Assembly: GCA_946478845.1 (NCBI GenBank)
Contig: CAMLDI010000015.1
Span: 5,587-69,586, forward strand
Direction: 5' to 3'
Source: an uncultured Paenibacillaceae bacterium
GTDB lineage: Bacteria > Bacillota > Bacilli > Aneurinibacillales > Aneurinibacillaceae
Length of the DNA stretch: 64,000 nt
Shown here: in pieces, positions 1 through 9,109 of the stretch
Layout: each line of letters begins with the position of its first letter
How positions within the stretch are numbered: position 1 is the stretch's first letter
Made by a program: the position numbers and the translations under genes
The notes under the pieces: model-generated
Seen by the model: only the letters and a program-made list of their open reading frames with translations
Database searches by the model: none
What the model was told of the DNA's origin: nothing

Positions 1-2
1 AA

Positions 3-3002
3 GGAAATAGGGTAGTGGAAAAATTAGCAGAACTAAAGATATGGTTCGTGGAATATGACAAAAAGCGAGAAAAGGTATTGAAATGGTTTAATGAATGGGA
101 TTTATTAGATCCTCACTCTTGTTTCAAGGTTATTGAATCTCAGGAAAAAGCCATGGAACTTGAAATCAAGGACTTAAATCAACAGATTAAAAGATTCCAG
201 GATGAGGAGAAGCAATGCAATAAAGAAATAATTGAATTAAATACAAAGATAGAGCGATATAAACAACAAGTTGCTGCTACAGAGCAATGGGAAGAAAAAA
301 GGAAAGTTGAAAAAGAATGGACTGGCCAATTTTTATCCCTTTTTGGATTTATGGTTCCTGAGAAAGAAGATGAAATGAATGAATTGGTTGTTCGACTCCA
401 GATGCGGATCCAGGAACATAAAAATGAAGTGAAATCCATTGAAAAAAGAAGAGATAATGTTTTAGAGCAACTAAAATTAATTGAGGGGCGTACCTATTTT
501 GTTCCTCATGAAGGGCTATTGAAGGTTAAGGAACATCTTTCCCAAAAAAATATTCATGTTGTATTGGGTAGTGAATGGTTATCGCTACAGGAAATGAATG
601 AAACGGATAAACATAATTTATTGTTAAAGTTCCCTGCCCTTCCTTATGCACTCTTAATGGAATCTTCTCAAAATAAATCTATAGCCAAAGCCTTGCAAAA
701 CTTTAAATGGCAGAAAGAATTACCCATTTTATTTTTAGAAAGAGAATCCTTGACCGGACAAGGAAGTCCACATCAAATCGGGACACTTCTGTGTTTAGGA
801 AATGATACATGGATTTATCATACCCTGGATGTTGATTTGTTTGTAAATCCGGAAAAATTTACAGAAAAGAAAAATCAACTGAAAGAGGATCACAAAAATT
901 TAACTGAACAATTAGCCATTCGAGAAGAAAAACAAAAAAGAGCAGAAGATACCCTAAATTCATTGCATAATTATTGGAAGGAATATCCTCCTTTTCTGAT
1001 CGAGCAAAAATCTAAGGGAAAAAAGGAATTAAACAATCTTCTGATTGAGACAGAGCAACAATTAGAGTTGATCGAGGAAAATATTTCTACTTTAAATGAG
1101 AAAAGGGAGAATAACAACCAACGAATTAGAGATCTACAGGAACAAGAAAAAGAAATAGAAAGACAAAAAACGGCATTCGATAGTTTTTTGCGAGATTATG
1201 AGCAAGAGACGGAAATGGTACAAGACCAAACAAACGCTGAAAAACAGAAAAAGGAAATTCAAGGAGAGCAAGAATCCCTCAACAAAAGGGATAAGGTAGA
1301 AAAAAAAGCAATTGAAGAGCTTGAATCAAAGATGCGGTATATTGAAATTGAGTTAAAAAACTTAGAATCTGACCAGAGCAAATACCGGTGGGTTGTTGTA
1401 CATTTAGATGAGGAACAATGGGATTATGATGAAGAAAAAAGACACTATATCGCTAAAAAAAGTGTCTTGGAAGAAAAACAGCAGGATCGAAAAAATATTG
1501 AAGAACATTTGTCTGATTTATTAAGGACAAAGAAACATTATGAAGATTTGATTTTTAACCATCAAGTAGAATTGGATTGGCTCCGTGAACATTATCGGCC
1601 AGTAACCAAAGGGGAAATTTTCGAAATAAAAAAAGAAGCGGAATTATTGGATAATGAAATTCAACAATTGAAGAAGAAAATTACTGATTTAAAAATTGAA
1701 ATAGGTAAGTTACAAGGTCAAATTCAAAGTATTATACTGACCATTGATAAAAACTATAGTTTAGAACCCTATTTATATGAGACAGATGCAGAGTATAACT
1801 ATATCCAGCAAAGATTAGATCAAGAAATTAACAACATCACTAAGCTAATGGAGAAAGAAGCAGAATGTGAAAATCTTATTCAGAGGTATAAAGAGGGAAA
1901 TATAATATTGGAGGATTTCGGGATAAACGGTCCTGATTTGGAGCCAATGGAAAAGTTGCCCTGGGGAGATGGGTCTATTAAGGATTATGCCAAAAAGATA
2001 AAAGACGAATGGGCACGTTTGAAACGTGAAATCGGGGAGAAAAAAGAGAATGTTGAAAAGCAATTTGCAGGATACTGTAGGCGTTTACAAGAAAGACAAA
2101 ATCCTAAAATGAATCATTTTATTCGTTCCTTAGAATTGATTCTAAGTGAAGGGCGCCTATTTGATTATGAATATGTGACAAAAAAATTTCTTCAAATAAG
2201 AGAAGGCATTTCAGCATATCGTCAAAGTGAAGAACAGTCGAAAATAGAAGGGGAGAAAGACCAGGAGCGACTATTGGAAATGTGTTATCGTCGGGTAAAT
2301 GAGATTTACGACATCATTAAGGAAATCCCAAAAAGTTCAAAAATGAACCTGTATGATCAAACCTTTCAGGCGATTAAGTTATCTTGGGATGCTAATGACA
2401 TAGAGACTACGAAAGATCATCTTCGAGAATATATACATGGGATGATTGCAGAAATTAAACAGATGAGGGAAGAAGGAAAAACAGAAGATGAGATTTCTCG
2501 ATACATTTTACGAAGTCTAGAAGCAAAGGAATTAATGAAATCCTATGCACCCTATTCGAAGTGCCGTATCCAGGTCTTTAAACCTAAGAAAAAACAGGTT
2601 TTACAGGAAAAAGTCCGTTTTGAAAATTGGGAAGTTGCCTCTAAATGGAGTGGCGGAGAGAAATACACAGTGTATATGATTATGTTTATGGTATTCATTT
2701 CACATCTCCGTCAAATAATTACTGGGAGAGAAAAGGATTCTTATACGATTCTCGTTGACAACCCTTTTGGACAGGCATCAAATGATCATGTGGTAGATCC
2801 AGTAATAGAAATTGCTAAAGGGAACAGGATTCAATTAATTTGTTTAACGGCACATGATAAGGAAAGTATTATACAGAAGTTTCCGGTAGTATACAGCAAT
2901 GTTTATCGACAATATGCTGGCAAAGAGATTATGGAAACCCGTGTGGTGCAAACTCTTGAATCTTTACATGTTGCGGATTATGAGCAGATAGATATGTTTT
3001 AA
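3..3002 (+). CDS. SMC/MukB-like coiled-coil ATPase, 5' partial
   Basis: The frame is open to the left edge, so the gene very probably begins upstream; the first visible start is GTG at 15. What is visible is about 1000 residues of Glu/Lys/Gln-rich coiled coil broken near residues 155-290 by a globular, hinge-like segment. The C-terminal head has an ABC signature (WSGGEK, about residue 878) and a Walker B-like ILVDNPFGQAS (about 910), followed by the switch-like His of LTAHDKES. No Walker A is present, and in SMC, Rad50 and MukB families it lies at the N-terminus, which fits a missing 5' end. The family binds DNA and dimerises through ATP-sandwiched heads. Such ATPases occur in Wadjet (JetC), MksF and Lamassu-like defence systems, but partners would lie upstream, out of view. 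A GTG start at 15 with a weak AAGGA would give an odd protein lacking Walker A. Confidence 0.75.
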   Translation, partial: GNRVVEKLAELKIWFVEYDKKREKVLKWFNEWDLLDPHSCFKVIESQEKAMELEIKDLNQQIKRFQDEEKQCNKEIIELNTKIERYKQQVAATEQWEEKRKVEKEWTGQFLSLFGFMVPEKEDEMNELVVRLQMRIQEHKNEVKSIEKRRDNVLEQLKLIEGRTYFVPHEGLLKVKEHLSQKNIHVVLGSEWLSLQEMNETDKHNLLLKFPALPYALLMESSQNKSIAKALQNFKWQKELPILFLERESLTGQGSPHQIGTLLCLGNDTWIYHTLDVDLFVNPEKFTEKKNQLKEDHKNLTEQLAIREEKQKRAEDTLNSLHNYWKEYPPFLIEQKSKGKKELNNLLIETEQQLELIEENISTLNEKRENNNQRIRDLQEQEKEIERQKTAFDSFLRDYEQETEMVQDQTNAEKQKKEIQGEQESLNKRDKVEKKAIEELESKMRYIEIELKNLESDQSKYRWVVVHLDEEQWDYDEEKRHYIAKKSVLEEKQQDRKNIEEHLSDLLRTKKHYEDLIFNHQVELDWLREHYRPVTKGEIFEIKKEAELLDNEIQQLKKKITDLKIEIGKLQGQIQSIILTIDKNYSLEPYLYETDAEYNYIQQRLDQEINNITKLMEKEAECENLIQRYKEGNIILEDFGINGPDLEPMEKLPWGDGSIKDYAKKIKDEWARLKREIGEKKENVEKQFAGYCRRLQERQNPKMNHFIRSLELILSEGRLFDYEYVTKKFLQIREGISAYRQSEEQSKIEGEKDQERLLEMCYRRVNEIYDIIKEIPKSSKMNLYDQTFQAIKLSWDANDIETTKDHLREYIHGMIAEIKQMREEGKTEDEISRYILRSLEAKELMKSYAPYSKCRIQVFKPKKKQVLQEKVRFENWEVASKWSGGEKYTVYMIMFMVFISHLRQIITGREKDSYTILVDNPFGQASNDHVVDPVIEIAKGNRIQLICLTAHDKESIIQKFPVVYSNVYRQYAGKEIMETRVVQTLESLHVADYEQIDMF

Positions 3003-3005
3003 AGT

Positions 3006-3036
3006 AAACCCCAGGTACAGGGAGTGCCTGGGGTTT
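3006..3036 (+). terminator. Hairpin after the SMC-like gene
   Basis: A perfect 10-bp stem (AAACCCCAGG with CCTGGGGTTT) and an 11-nt loop lie 3 nt after the stop codon. The trailing T-tract is poor, so termination strength is uncertain. It separates the SMC-like gene from the next operon. Confidence 0.6.
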
Positions 3037-3247
3037 CGTGTTATCAAGTTTGCAAATCAATTTATCAACAGTATATTGTTAAGTTGTAGTTTTTATAATA
3101 GAAGGGTAGGACAATTCATTAGCTTTTTTCTAATATTAAGGAAAAATGTTCAATAATATATGAGATAATATTTAATGTAAACTATAATTGAAGAGTTTAT
3201 TTATGATATTTAATAGAAAATATTACTTGTTTCCTGGAGGTGCAACC

Positions 3248-6200
3248 ATGATCGGGAAAATGCTAGATAACAAAAAGTCTGGAAATGTAGGGGATGCGTT
3301 AAAACCATACCTTAAGAAAGATGCTAAAGTTGCAATCATGTCATCCTACTTTACTATATATGCATTTGAAGCTTTGAAAAAAGAATTAATGAAGGTAAAT
3401 GAAGTTCGCTTTCTGTTTATCGATCCTACTTTTACCTCCGAAAAGTATGCAAAGGGTCCAGTTGATCTAGGTAAGTCGGAACGCGAGAAAAGACTGTCTG
3501 GCTCTGAACTAGAAATAAAGATGCGAAACGAGCTTACACAAGCAAAAATAGCGAAAGAATGTGCTGAATGGATACGTTCAAAAGTTCAGATGAAATCACT
3601 TACCGCCCCTTTAATACAGACTCGATTGTTTCATATTGAAAACAAAGATAACTCATCAGCGGCTGTTCAGGGTAGTTTAGATTTTACCAGTAGTGGATTA
3701 GGATATACCTACTCACCTACATTACAAATGAATACCCTTATGGATGACCCGCTTTTAACAAAGCAATATATTCAATGGTTCAATGATGTATGGAGTAATG
3801 AATCTATCCTTGAAGAGGTAAAAGAAGAAGTTCTTGAAAGAATAGCCGTAATTTACGAAGATCATTCTCCAGAGTTTCTTTATTATGTGACACTGTACAA
3901 TATATTTAAAGATTACCTTGAAGAATTTGATGAGGATGCCATTGTTAAATCAAAAACTGGCTTTAAAGATACTGTTATTTGGAATAAGCTTTACAAGTTC
4001 CAAAAAGATGGTGTTCTTGGCGCTATAGATAAACTGGAAAAACATAATGGATGTATTATTGCAGATAGTGTAGGGTTAGGTAAAACCTTTGAGGCTTTGG
4101 CAGTCATTAAATATTATGAACTGAGAAATGATCGAGTGCTTGTACTTTGTCCCAAAAAATTAAGGGAGAACTGGTTAATCTATACTCAAAATGACAAAAG
4201 AAATATCCTTGCTAATGATCGTTTTAATTATGATGTATTGAATCATACAGATTTGAGTCGTACAGGTGGATTGTCTGGTGACATTAATTTAGCTACTGTT
4301 CATTGGAGTAACTATGATTTAGTTGTTATCGATGAATCCCATAATTTTAGAAACAATCAAGCTAGAAATGACAGGGAGACTCGTTATTCTAGATTAATGA
4401 ACCAAATTATTAAAGCGGGTGTTAAGACTAAAGTTTTAATGCTTTCTGCAACGCCTGTAAATAACAAAATGAATGATTTGAAAAATCAAGTAGCGTTTAT
4501 TACGGAAGGAAAAGATGATGCTTTAGAGACTGTTGGAATTGAAAGTATAGAACAGACGTTAAGAAAAGCACAACTTTCATTTAATAAATGGCTTAAATTA
4601 GAAGATAAGGAACGGAAAACAGACACTTTGCTTGAAATGTTGAACTTCGACTATTTCAAATTATTGGATGCAGTTACAATTGCACGATCAAGAAAGCATA
4701 TTGAAAAATACTATAACATGTCCGAAATAGGGAAATTCCCAGAGCGATTAAAGCCTAAGAATGTCTATGCAGATATTGATGAGCAAAATGAGTTTCCCGA
4801 AATTAAGGAAGTAAATAAGCTTATTAACAGATTAAATTTGAGTGCATATTCCCCATTGAAATATGTAATGCCTGAAAAACAAGAAGAGTATAGTCGTAAA
4901 TATGATATGAGAGTTAAAGGCGGATCAGTTTTTAAACAAATTGACCGTGAACGTAGCCTTGTTCATTTAATGAGGGTTAATTTGCTTAAGCGTATGGAAA
5001 GCTCTATTCATTCATTCGGTATGACCATAGCTTCCTTGTTAACAAAAATTGATAACCTATTGTTTAAGCTTGATCATATTCAACAATACTCAGATGCGGA
5101 TATTAATATAAATGATATTGATATTGATGATGAAGATGTTGAAAATATGTTGATAGGGTCTAAGGTTAAGGTTTTACTCCAGGATATAGACCACATTAAA
5201 TGGAAGCAAGATTTAAAAGATGATATGGAGAAACTTGAGAAATTACTAATAGAAACTGCAAAAATACAAGCTCCACGTGATGCGAAATTGAATAAGCTCA
5301 AGGATATCATTGGTGAAAAAGTGATACATCCAATAAACGGGGAAAACAAGAAGATAATTGTTTTTACCGCTTTTGCTGATACAGCAAATTATTTATATGA
5401 TGAGTTATCAAAATGGATATTAGAAAAGTACGGTTTAAACACCGCTCTTGTAACAGGTTCTGGTGGCAACCAGACTACGTTAAAAGGTGTGCCAAAAGAT
5501 TTAAACTCTATCTTGACTCATTTTTCACCAGTGTCCAAAGAGCGAAGCAAAATAGACTCTAAAAGCCAGGGTGAAATTAATATCTTGATTGCAACTGATT
5601 GTATTTCAGAAGGTCAGAACCTTCAGGACTGCGATTTCTTAATTAATTATGATATCCACTGGAATCCTGTACGTATCATCCAGAGATTTGGTCGTATTGA
5701 CCGTCTAGGTTCCAGAAATGATATTATCCAACTTGTTAACTTCTGGCCAAATATGGATTTAGATGAGTACATTAATTTAGAAGCTCGTGTGAGCGGGAGA
5801 ATGGTTCTCCTTGATATTTCTGCAACGGGTGAAGAAAATGTGATTGAATACGATGAGAAGAAACAAATGAATGATTTGGAATATCGTAAGAAACAATTGA
5901 AGCAGTTACAAGAAGAGGTTGTTGATTTAGAGGATATTTCTGGAGGAATCTCTATCACAGACCTAACTTTAAATGATTTTAAGATGGATTTAATTGAATA
6001 TATGAATACGAACAAGAAGAAAATAGAGACTGCGCCATTGGGATTACATGCTATAACTTCTGTTGATTTGGCACCAAATGAAGATATTGAACAGGGCGTT
6101 ATATTTTGTATTAAGCAACGCAATGCTAAGACAAAAGTGAAGGAAACCAGTGCTTTGTTCCCATATTACCTTATTTTTATGAATATGGATGGAGAAATAC

Positions 6201-6490
6201 AACTTGGGCCAGTTAAAACAAAACAGATATTGGATATCTATCGTAAAGTTGCCCTAGGTCAAACAAATTTGTTTAATGAATTAATTTATCAGTTCAATAA
6301 TGAGACAAGTGATATGGAAGATATGACGACTTACAAATTCCTTCTTGATCAAGCGGTAGAATTTGTTCTTGGAATTGTTGAAGAAAAAGGATTGGAGTCA
6401 TTGTTTAGTCTCGGAAATTCAAGTTTATTACAGGATACAAATACATCTTCAGACGATTTTGAGTTAGTATCCTTTTTAATAATTAAGTAG
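3248..6490 (+). CDS. SNF2-type helicase with N-terminal PLD-like domain
   Basis: This 1080-residue protein starts at ATG 3248 behind a CTGGAGGTG site; an in-frame TTG at 3188 has no ribosome site. Residues 1-200 look like a phospholipase-D fold (VQGSLDFTSSGLG), but the HKD motif is not canonical: the His is followed by IENKD. A superfamily 2 helicase follows, with Walker A ADSVGLGKT (about 272), a DESH box (about 360), LSATPVNN (motif III) and a C-terminal lobe with SEGQNLQDCDFLINYD and QRFGRIDRLG (about 787-820). It belongs to the DNA-translocating SNF2/RapA-like group. It is the first of four closely spaced genes that end in type III Mod and Res, so a restriction or remodelling role in that system is inferred. 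Confidence 0.85.
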   Translation: MIGKMLDNKKSGNVGDALKPYLKKDAKVAIMSSYFTIYAFEALKKELMKVNEVRFLFIDPTFTSEKYAKGPVDLGKSEREKRLSGSELEIKMRNELTQAKIAKECAEWIRSKVQMKSLTAPLIQTRLFHIENKDNSSAAVQGSLDFTSSGLGYTYSPTLQMNTLMDDPLLTKQYIQWFNDVWSNESILEEVKEEVLERIAVIYEDHSPEFLYYVTLYNIFKDYLEEFDEDAIVKSKTGFKDTVIWNKLYKFQKDGVLGAIDKLEKHNGCIIADSVGLGKTFEALAVIKYYELRNDRVLVLCPKKLRENWLIYTQNDKRNILANDRFNYDVLNHTDLSRTGGLSGDINLATVHWSNYDLVVIDESHNFRNNQARNDRETRYSRLMNQIIKAGVKTKVLMLSATPVNNKMNDLKNQVAFITEGKDDALETVGIESIEQTLRKAQLSFNKWLKLEDKERKTDTLLEMLNFDYFKLLDAVTIARSRKHIEKYYNMSEIGKFPERLKPKNVYADIDEQNEFPEIKEVNKLINRLNLSAYSPLKYVMPEKQEEYSRKYDMRVKGGSVFKQIDRERSLVHLMRVNLLKRMESSIHSFGMTIASLLTKIDNLLFKLDHIQQYSDADININDIDIDDEDVENMLIGSKVKVLLQDIDHIKWKQDLKDDMEKLEKLLIETAKIQAPRDAKLNKLKDIIGEKVIHPINGENKKIIVFTAFADTANYLYDELSKWILEKYGLNTALVTGSGGNQTTLKGVPKDLNSILTHFSPVSKERSKIDSKSQGEINILIATDCISEGQNLQDCDFLINYDIHWNPVRIIQRFGRIDRLGSRNDIIQLVNFWPNMDLDEYINLEARVSGRMVLLDISATGEENVIEYDEKKQMNDLEYRKKQLKQLQEEVVDLEDISGGISITDLTLNDFKMDLIEYMNTNKKKIETAPLGLHAITSVDLAPNEDIEQGVIFCIKQRNAKTKVKETSALFPYYLIFMNMDGEIQLGPVKTKQILDIYRKVALGQTNLFNELIYQFNNETSDMEDMTTYKFLLDQAVEFVLGIVEEKGLESLFSLGNSSLLQDTNTSSDDFELVSFLIIK

Positions 6491-6499
6491 GTGAGTGAA

Positions 6500-7264
6500 T
6501 TGAGAGAATGGTTTATTAAACGATTAGAGATTCCGATTCGATCTATAGCGAATCGTAAAATACCTAAAAAAGCTTTTTTCACTCAAGCTGATCTTTCTAA
6601 AGCTGAAAAGGAATTGTTTACTTCTCAGATAGAAGGAATTTATTTGTTGAGCGTTATGAACCAGCAAAGTTTAAATATATCAGTGTACGAAACGGATGAA
6701 GTAAATTATGCAGAAGTAGTTTGGATATATGTTCAGCTTCGAGGGACAGAAAATACGAATCGTATCGTAAGTGCTGTGCATAAGTCTATTCCTAATCCAG
6801 TGGTGTTAATAATGGAATCACCTGAAGAAAAAGTTCTAATGAGTGCCTGCCATAAAAGGCTTAATAAACATGACATCACCAAAGTAGTTGTCGATCAGCC
6901 CATTATCACTTCATGGTTTCAGCCGAAGGACGAGGACAGCTTATACGACAAACTTTTGGACGCATTAACCATTTCAAAATTATCATTTAATAATTTATAT
7001 AATTTCTATGATGATATTCACCAATGGTTGCAGTGTGAAGAGGTCATTTCACTGGCAGGTGTATTTCCTTTAAATGCAGTAAATCGCATAAAAGCGGTTA
7101 ACATACTTAATCAGATACAGGATTTAAAAAAGGATGTTGACCGTTTAGAACAGGAACAAAAAGGACAACTTGAATTTGGTGCAAAGATGGATCTTCATAT
7201 GAAAATAAAACGTAAAGAACAACAAATTGGAGTTCAATTACAACAAATTAAGGAGTTGTGTTAA
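6500..7264 (+). CDS. DUF4391 family protein
   Basis: This protein of about 254 residues resembles the DUF4391 family, whose biochemical role is not established as far as I know. The N-terminal two thirds is mixed alpha/beta, and the last 50 residues are a charged coiled coil (DLKKDVDRLEQEQKGQLEFG). The TTG at 6500 is preferred because TAGGTGAG sits just before it; the GTG at 6491 touches the preceding stop codon and lacks a ribosome site. It lies directly after the helicase gene and 1 nt before the Mod gene, so it is co-transcribed and probably translationally coupled. From this position I infer an accessory subunit linking the SNF2 helicase to the methylase/nuclease pair. Confidence 0.8.
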   Translation: MREWFIKRLEIPIRSIANRKIPKKAFFTQADLSKAEKELFTSQIEGIYLLSVMNQQSLNISVYETDEVNYAEVVWIYVQLRGTENTNRIVSAVHKSIPNPVVLIMESPEEKVLMSACHKRLNKHDITKVVVDQPIITSWFQPKDEDSLYDKLLDALTISKLSFNNLYNFYDDIHQWLQCEEVISLAGVFPLNAVNRIKAVNILNQIQDLKKDVDRLEQEQKGQLEFGAKMDLHMKIKRKEQQIGVQLQQIKELC

Positions 7265-7265
7265 T

Positions 7266-9095
7266 TTGCAAAAGTTAGAAGGTAGGACATTTAATGTTTT
7301 ACAAGATAATATTGAAAAGCTAAAACAGTTGTTTCCAGAAGTATTTACGGAAAACAAAGTTGATATAGATAAATTACGCCTTGCTCTTGGCGATTTTGTA
7401 GAAAAAGAAAAGGAAAGGTACGAGTTTACCTGGAATGGCAAAACTGAGGCAATTTTACTTGCTCAAAAACAAACAACGGGGACATTACGCCCCTGTAAAG
7501 AAGAAAGTGTGAACTGGGACACAACACAAAATTTATACATCGAGGGAGACAATCTTGAGGTACTTCGTATTCTACAAAACACTTATAGGAACAAAGTAAA
7601 GGTTATTTACATTGATCCACCATATAACACTGGGAAAGACTTTGTTTATAAGGACAATTTTCATGATAATGTAAAAAACTATAAAGAACTTATGAATGAA
7701 TCAATGAAATCAAATCCTGAAACAAATGGCAGATTTCATACAGATTGGTTAAACCTAATGTATCCAAGATTAAAAATATCTAGAAACTTACTGAAAAATG
7801 AAGGTTTTATATTTATATCAATAGATGACACTGAAGTTTCAAATTTGAGAAAAATATGTGATGAAATTTATGGTGAGAGTAATTTTATTGCTGATATTAT
7901 TTGGCAGAAAGCCTATTCTCCGATTAACCTTAGGAAAAACTTTTCTCCTAATCATGATCATATTTTATGCTATGCAAAAAATATTGAATTCGGTGAATTA
8001 AATGGAATCCCTAGAGGAGATGAAGCTAATAACAGATATAAAAATCCTGATAATGACCCAAGAGGTCCGTGGAAAAGTGCTGATGCGTCTGTAGGGCCTG
8101 CTATTCCAGAGAAGATTTATGAAATAACAACGCCTACTGGTAGAAAAGTATTGCCTCCTCAAGGAAGATGCTGGTTATATACTAAAGAAAGATTTAAGGA
8201 GATGGAGGAAGACAATAGGGTATGGTATGGGGAAAGCGGAAATAATGTTCCTAGTATTAAAAAATTTTTATCTGAAGTTAAACAGACAATTACACCTGTT
8301 ACAATTTGGTTGAGGGATGAAGTTGGAGATAGTCAAGACGGGACTCAAAAGTTAAAGGAGCTATTTGATGATAAGGCAATTTTTACTAATCCTAAACCAT
8401 TGAAGTTACTAAAAAGGATTCTTCAATTATCAACCGAAACTAATGGCAATGATATTATACTTGATTTTTTTTCAGGGTCAGCAACTACTGCTCATGTAAC
8501 ATTACAATTAAATGCTGATGACAATGGTAACCGTAAGTTTATTATGGTTCAACTACCTGAATTAACAGATGAAAACTCTGATGCATATAAAAGTGGCTTT
8601 CCAGATATCTGTGAGATCGGAAAAGAACGAATACGTCGTGCAGGCTACAAAATTGTTGAGCAAAACAAAGAAAACGATAATATTCAAAATTTAGATATTG
8701 GTTTTAAAGTGTTTAAGCTTGATGAAACAAATCTGAAAACTTGGGACGAAGAAACATTAGATCTAGAAAAAGACTTATTAGATTTAGTTGAGCCAATAAA
8801 AGAAGATCGGTCACAAGAAGACGTAGTTTATGAGATTCTCCTTAAATATGGAGTTGATTTAACGGTTCCAATAGAAAAGACAGAAATTGCTAGTAAGCAG
8901 GTTTTTTCTGTTGGTTTTGGTTATTTACTTATTTGTCTAGAACGGGATTTAAATCTACAGCAAATTGAAGAAATGGCTAAACAAAAACCAGCACGCATAG
9001 TTTTTTATGATGAAGGATTTGAGGATGATACGGTTCGTACAAATGCTCAGCAAATTCTTAAACGGTATAGTGTTGAAGATATTCGAGTGATATAA
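7266..9095 (+). CDS. mod: Type III restriction-modification methyltransferase (Mod)
   Basis: A DNA N6-adenine methyltransferase of about 609 residues. Catalytic motif IV (DPPYNTGKDF, about residue 116) comes before the AdoMet-binding motif I (DFFSGSATTAH, about 400), the beta-class order typical of type III Mod proteins. The region between (about 220-380) is the likely target-recognition domain. In the family, Mod recognises an asymmetric site, methylates one strand and forms the specificity subunit for Res. TTG 7266 with AAGGAG at 7250-7255 is the likely start; an upstream in-frame TTG at 7227 would overlap the DUF4391 gene and has no good ribosome site. The adenine target is inferred from family. 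Confidence 0.9.
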   Translation: MQKLEGRTFNVLQDNIEKLKQLFPEVFTENKVDIDKLRLALGDFVEKEKERYEFTWNGKTEAILLAQKQTTGTLRPCKEESVNWDTTQNLYIEGDNLEVLRILQNTYRNKVKVIYIDPPYNTGKDFVYKDNFHDNVKNYKELMNESMKSNPETNGRFHTDWLNLMYPRLKISRNLLKNEGFIFISIDDTEVSNLRKICDEIYGESNFIADIIWQKAYSPINLRKNFSPNHDHILCYAKNIEFGELNGIPRGDEANNRYKNPDNDPRGPWKSADASVGPAIPEKIYEITTPTGRKVLPPQGRCWLYTKERFKEMEEDNRVWYGESGNNVPSIKKFLSEVKQTITPVTIWLRDEVGDSQDGTQKLKELFDDKAIFTNPKPLKLLKRILQLSTETNGNDIILDFFSGSATTAHVTLQLNADDNGNRKFIMVQLPELTDENSDAYKSGFPDICEIGKERIRRAGYKIVEQNKENDNIQNLDIGFKVFKLDETNLKTWDEETLDLEKDLLDLVEPIKEDRSQEDVVYEILLKYGVDLTVPIEKTEIASKQVFSVGFGYLLICLERDLNLQQIEEMAKQKPARIVFYDEGFEDDTVRTNAQQILKRYSVEDIRVI

Positions 9096-9109
9096 GGGGG
9101 AATGGTTAT

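Noticed and set aside
3248..6490. DISARM core genes
   Set aside because: A PLD domain and SNF2 helicase occur in DISARM, but the DrmA and DrmB-type genes are missing and the methylase is a type III Mod with its Res partner.
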